Assembly: GCA_031472005.1 (NCBI GenBank)
Contig: PZJY01000011.1
Span: forward strand, 310,001 to 374,000
Reading direction: 5' to 3'
Source of the DNA: Tetracladium setigerum
Lineage: Eukaryota > Ascomycota > Leotiomycetes > Helotiales
Length of the DNA stretch: 64,000 bases
This document shows, in pieces, positions 59,631-64,000 of the stretch (the stretch's first letter is position 1; each line of letters starts with the position of its first letter). Made by a program: the position numbers and the translations under genes. The notes under the pieces are model-generated. The model saw nothing but the letters and a program-made list of their open reading frames with translations, was not told the DNA's origin and searched no databases.

Positions 59631-60031
59631 GAGAAGGAAGTTCCAAAGTGGTCGCACGATTCAATTGCGATTCAATATTGCGATTCATTTTGACATGTGG
59701 TTGTACCAGCCAAGACGTGGTCGGCTGTGCACTACACACCTACATAGATAGGTAGAGTACCTAGTATACGGAAGCAGGGAGAATAGATTAGCATTAGGCT
59801 ATCCTTTAATTCTCTCATATATTTCAAGATTACTTGTTGCAACCGCCAAGGCCTTTTTATTTTATTTTTTTAAATTTGAATCCCGATGGCTATGCTATGC
59901 CATACTATCGAATTCCAAGACCTCTCACATATCCCATATCCTTACCCAGCGTCGTTAATCTAGTCCGTCACAAGCCTGTCTAGACCCGGACAATAAACAG
60001 ATGCAGAAAAAACGTCCATCCGTCCGCCATG

Positions 60032-60080
60032 CCAATGTTAATGTCAATGTCAATGTCAATGCCAAATGCCAACGTCAATG
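60032..60080. repeat. AATGTC-type hexamer tandem repeat
   Basis: About five imperfect copies of the unit aatgtc are followed by degenerate ones. Confidence 0.7.
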
Positions 60081-61031
60081 TCCCCCAAAAAGGTTAAGCG
60101 AGAAGGGGGCATTGCTGCGCAAACGCCGCAAAAACCGTATTCATTCATTCTTCTGGAGAATAGCCGGGTGGGTGGGTTCGTTGAATATGGAGTTGGTGCA
60201 GTAGATCTGATCCGTACAAAGCACAAAATAAATACAGCCGAGAAGGAAAGGCAGGGCAGGGTCCGGGTCGAGGTGGGGTGGGGGAGGGAGGCGGGGTGGC
60301 GTGGCGGACAAAGGAGCAGGAAATGGACAAGGAAAATGGACAAGGACAAGCACAAGGAAAAGGGCAAAAAGGGAAAATTGTTATTTTCTCGCATTTGGCC
60401 AAGCAGTTGGTTGTAAAGGGTAATAGTTGAGATAATTGGTTTTGTAAGATCTTACTTGGTTTTGTGGACGGAAGGGAGGTCGGTACTGTAGAAGGATAGA
60501 TACCCGGTGGGATACTGTACAACAGGAAAGTTAAAAACTCTATTTTCTTGCATGGTACTAGGACTGTACTGTACTATATGGTAGGGCATGTTGGTGGTGG
60601 TGGTGGCTGACGATGATATCATGATGGCGCCTTTGAGCTCGGAGGAGGGATACTACGAGATGTGTTGGTCATCAGGGTTTTGTTGTTGTGCTACTTACTC
60701 CGTTACAGTAGTAGGAAATTAGATCTGGTGGATGTTTAAAGTACCGAAAAAAGCTGCCGGTTCAAGTAGTTAGGTTTGTCAACGGTCTTGATTCAAGGTG
60801 CCAAGATTTTGACCGATTGAGAGGCAGAATAATGACGGGCTGGCAGACAGACTGGCAGACAGGACAGAGGGACAGACACATCGAGGACCACACCACAAAC
60901 TTTCTATCCGACCCTGCGTCGTGTATGTACTGTACAGTACAGTATAGTACCTAACCTACGAAGAAATAAATACGAAAAATACCCAAACACGAATCAAAAA
61001 CCCCGTCAGCTCGTTCGTTGCATCTTGTCAG

Positions 61032-61062
61032 CTCATCTCATCTCATCTCATACTCATACTCA
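61032..61062. repeat. TCATC/ACTCAT short tandem repeats
   Basis: Four tctca-type units are followed by two actcat units. Confidence 0.6.
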
Positions 61063-62277
61063 GCTGAGCTCACATTCACATCTATACGATCCAGGTCCAG
61101 GTCCAGCTGTGTCTGTCCAGTCCAGCGAGCCAGTCCAGCTGTGCCCTGCATGATCGGGGATCGGGCGCGCCGCCAAGCGAGAAAAAGAAGCGAAAAAATC
61201 AAGCCTTCTAGAAGATTGCCTAGCCAGGCGTTTGGATGCGCGCAGCAGCGTGCGCACTGATGCATGCATGTGAGTTTGTAGGGTAGGGGATTATGCATAC
61301 TGTAGGTAGCAAAGGTAAGGTAGGCGAGGAGGTAGGTAGAAGGCGATGCTGACTCGGTGGAAACAGAAAGAGGAGCGGAGGAGGAGAGGGATTTGTGCGT
61401 TGGAGGGAGGGAGAGGGAGGCGGGGACTTGGCAACTATGGGTGGTGTTTTGCTATCTGTAGCATTGGGTGCCAAGATGCTTCATCTAGATGTATGGAGTA
61501 GTATGTATCTATCTACTTTGGACTACTGTATGTGTACGGAGGTACTTCGTACTTGTACAGTCAGTCCTGTTGCCAGCGATTAGCGGAGGGAGATTGGAAG
61601 GGTGTTCCTTGCTTTGTCAGCGGGTGCAGTCGCATTGCATGATTGTCTGAAGATGATGATGATTATTGTTAGACAGTGGTTGAAAGGATGGAGCATGTCT
61701 ATTGTAATTGCACTACTGGTACCTAGAGCAAGAAAGAAGAATGAATGAAAATGGTCCAAAAGATTGCCTAGAATAGGACTGACTCGCTTAAGCACATAGT
61801 GCGAAAGTCCGGATTAGACTAGAAAGACATTCGATCTCTTGGGTCTCCTTCATTCATCGCCCAGCCCACGAGCAGGTTTTTCCCTTGTAAGATGAGCATC
61901 AACTATATCTATCGTAAATTAATGCGGGCGGGAGGGAACAATAATAATGGGGAGGAGCATGGGAGCGGTCAGGGAAGTTGTGAGGGTGAGAGAGAGTGAG
62001 AATTGTGTGTTCGTGTGAGGAAGGGCGAGATGGCGGATGGGCGAGGTGAGGTAATTGAGGCAGTGCAAAGCTTGGCGTCCAACAAACTCAACACACAAGT
62101 GGAAAGAATGCAGATGAGAAACTGGAATGGAATGCTGCAGGTGCAGATGCTCGTTTTGGTGGAGGCAAAACAACGGGAACAAACGAGGGGAGACAAAGTG
62201 AGGAAAAAACAAGGGAAAAATGGAAGAGATTTTCTCCGGGCTTCCTATTCGTGAAATGGCACATTTATGTGGAATAA

Positions 62278-62310
62278 TGTGTGTGTGTGTATGTATGTGC
62301 GTGTATGTCA
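62278..62310. repeat. TG/TATG microsatellite
   Basis: A (TG)n run passes into tatg and cgtg variants. Confidence 0.75.
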
Positions 62311-62642
62311 TGTTGGTTGGAATTTCAACTCGACTCGAATCGATTCGAACTACTCTTACCTACTACTCGCTACCTCACACAACAACTACTCGCACTGGTC
62401 TAACTACTTCCAACTCCACCTTTGCCATCCATCTCTAGCTTCCCTCCCTCCTCCGTCCCTCCTCTCCTACCTATCCCTAACCCTTCTCTGGTCTCTCCCA
62501 CTTCAAGAAATATCCCTCGTCCCAAGCTTTTCCTCGGGTGCACCGCTAATATCCACCGCCATCACCCATACCGCCAATCAATCCCAACCGACCTTGATCG
62601 ACCTGACTGGTGAGAGTACAGTAGTAGTGAGAGAGAAAGACG

Positions 62643-62684
62643 AGCCAGACAGCCAGACAGCCAGACAGAGACAGAGACAGAGAC
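62643..62684. repeat. tandem repeat: three AGCCAGAC then three AGAGAC units
   Basis: Exact copies: 8-bp unit at 62643-62666 and 6-bp unit at 62667-62684. Confidence 0.85.
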
Positions 62685-63448
62685 AACAGGGAAACTCTGT
62701 GTTGTCGTCCGTCACCGCCGCCGCCGTCGGCGCCAGCTCACTACTCACAACCCTCCTCTCAAAGTCGCCCTTCTCCATCCATCATCCCATCTCATCGAAC
62801 TTCCAAGAGCCCGATAATATTAATCCCCATCTCAATCTCATCCACATCCCAGTCGCCCGTCTCTCCCTCCCTCGGTCGTCGTTCGCCCATCCACCATCAT
62901 CCCTCCCTCGCTCGCTCGTCTCTGGTCTCTCGTCTCTCCTCCTCCACTCCTTCCACTCGCCTCGGCAGTTCTGGGTCCACCACGACGGACCACATCTTGC
63001 AACAGCAGGGACCCCAGTCCCAAACACACCACGACAAGACAACACAGGCCAAGAGGAGGAACCACCCACGCTCCATCATCTACCCACAACACATCCCCGC
63101 CGCGCGCGCCTCCTCTAGTCCTCTAGACCACCTTTGATCCTGTTCCTGTTCCTGATCTTGATTCTGATTATTCTACTTCTGCTCCCGCCTCCGATCCTGC
63201 ATTGATATCATTGGAACGAGTGAAAGAGAAAGGACAGACATATCGCAGCCACCACCGCCCGGCTCCACCCACCATACATCTTTCGCGCTGATCTCCAAGT
63301 CAACTGACTCTCTCTTACTTACTCACTCACTCATCGTCCTTTACCTCTCACTCTCTCACACTCACATACACCTCTCTTTCTTCAGAGACCGCCAATTTAC
63401 CCAACATCAACCACCAACACCGCCACCACTAACCATCCAACCTTGCCG

Positions 63449-63466
63449 CTCTCTCTCTCTCTCTCC
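63449..63466. repeat. CT microsatellite
   Basis: An uninterrupted CT run of about 17 bases within a pyrimidine-rich region. Confidence 0.8.
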
Positions 63467-64000
63467 GTCTCTTCTCTTCTTTGTCCCTCCCCCATTTTGC
63501 CCCGTCACAGCTTCAAGCGTGCAGGAGAATGGGAGAAATTCGAATGAAGAACTCCGCGACCATTGGCATCAGTATTACTGAGCTCGAACGTCCTTAACAG
63601 CAGCTACTCGTGTGCCGCCCCTCTACTCAGGGTTAACCGGCTGCGCTCGCGAATGGAGTTTGAACTCCCAAAGGACAATCGTGGACCATCACACCACTTT
63701 TGACAGGACAGTGGCATCAGAGCTCTGTGAAGAGAAATAGATTTTGTGTGAATGGCGTAGAGTCGTTTCATCCTTCAAGTTCCTTGGGTAACTTGAGAAG
63801 ATTGGCTCGGCAAACGATACCTCTCGGTTTTTGGGAAATTGTGAAAGGGAAAGGGAATTAAAAAAGGGAAATTGAAATAGCTTTGGAAAGATTGGACTGG
63901 ACGGATATTGAAAATGGCTGAAAAATCGGTCAAGATGGAAGCAAAGGAAGGAAAGACGGAAAGCAAGATGGGCACGAGAAAGCCACCCCGCCAAATGGCG

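Larger units (their letters stand above)
59631..64000. other. repeat-rich intergenic region, possible leader of a gene to the right
   Basis: 4.4 kb with many simple repeats and strong strand skew: pyrimidine-rich on the plus strand from about 62400 to 63500. It contains several GTACAGTAC/TACTGTAC words (for example around 60930 and 60560). The open frame at 62267-63118 is low-complexity and is not accepted as a gene. Such long CT-rich tracts are common in 5' leaders of filamentous fungal regulatory genes. Confidence 0.4.

Noticed and set aside
62267..63118. 283-codon open frame on the plus strand
   Set aside because: Low-complexity Ser/Leu/Pro/His composition, spans simple repeats, no domain; better explained as a CT-rich leader.

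Overview
The window looks like nuclear DNA of a filamentous ascomycete (Pezizomycotina), most likely a leotiomycete of the Botrytis/Sclerotinia/Helotiales type. The evidence is many short GT-AG introns (about 46-195 bp), wide intergenic spaces, fungal-only families (Zn2Cys6 regulator, LaeA-like methyltransferase, Rrn10, Pmc1-type Ca2+-ATPase) and traces of RIP-like decay. The genus is inferred from general resemblance, not proven. I saw no tRNA, rRNA, CRISPR array or intact transposon.

Layout. 1-4.4 kb: no gene. 4.4-6.7 kb: divergent pair of the Pol I factor Rrn10 (-) and a CSA/ERCC8 WD40 repair protein (+). 7.5-9.3 kb: MFS drug transporter (-). 11.9-13.0 kb: THEM6-like thioesterase (-). 14.5-15.4 kb: decayed serine hydrolase (+). 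17.2-19.3 kb: seven-helix receptor-like membrane protein (+). 20.3-21.2 kb: NmrA/isoflavone-reductase-like protein (-). 22.9-26.3 kb: BTB protein with a long disordered tail (-). 29.8-30.9 kb: aldo-keto reductase (-). 32.3-32.7 kb: fossil of a second aldo-keto reductase (+). 34.0-35.9 kb: coiled-coil protein (-). 36.9-39.1 kb: ribosomal proteins eL30 and uL16 (+). 40.3-42.1 kb: fungal hypothetical (+). 43.9-48.4 kb: short-chain dehydrogenase (+), C2HC + Zn2Cys6 regulator (-) and LaeA-like methyltransferase (+). 50.0-53.7 kb: vacuolar Ca2+-ATPase (-). 58.7-59.6 kb: basic nuclear-type hypothetical (+). 59.6-64 kb: simple repeats and a pyrimidine-rich stretch that may be the leader of a gene beyond the right edge.

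The genes are mostly independent housekeeping and accessory genes. The one group that could act together is the dehydrogenase/regulator/methyltransferase trio. The most striking observation is that five otherwise well-preserved genes (CSA, seven-helix protein, 40.3-kb hypothetical, dehydrogenase, Ca2+-ATPase) are broken only by frame shifts equivalent to one missing base, often beside a short run of identical bases. Reading across these positions restores family-typical protein. This points to uncorrected assembly errors, or less likely to recent parallel gene loss. The two older pseudogenes look different and appear genuinely decayed. I found no clear new multi-gene system.
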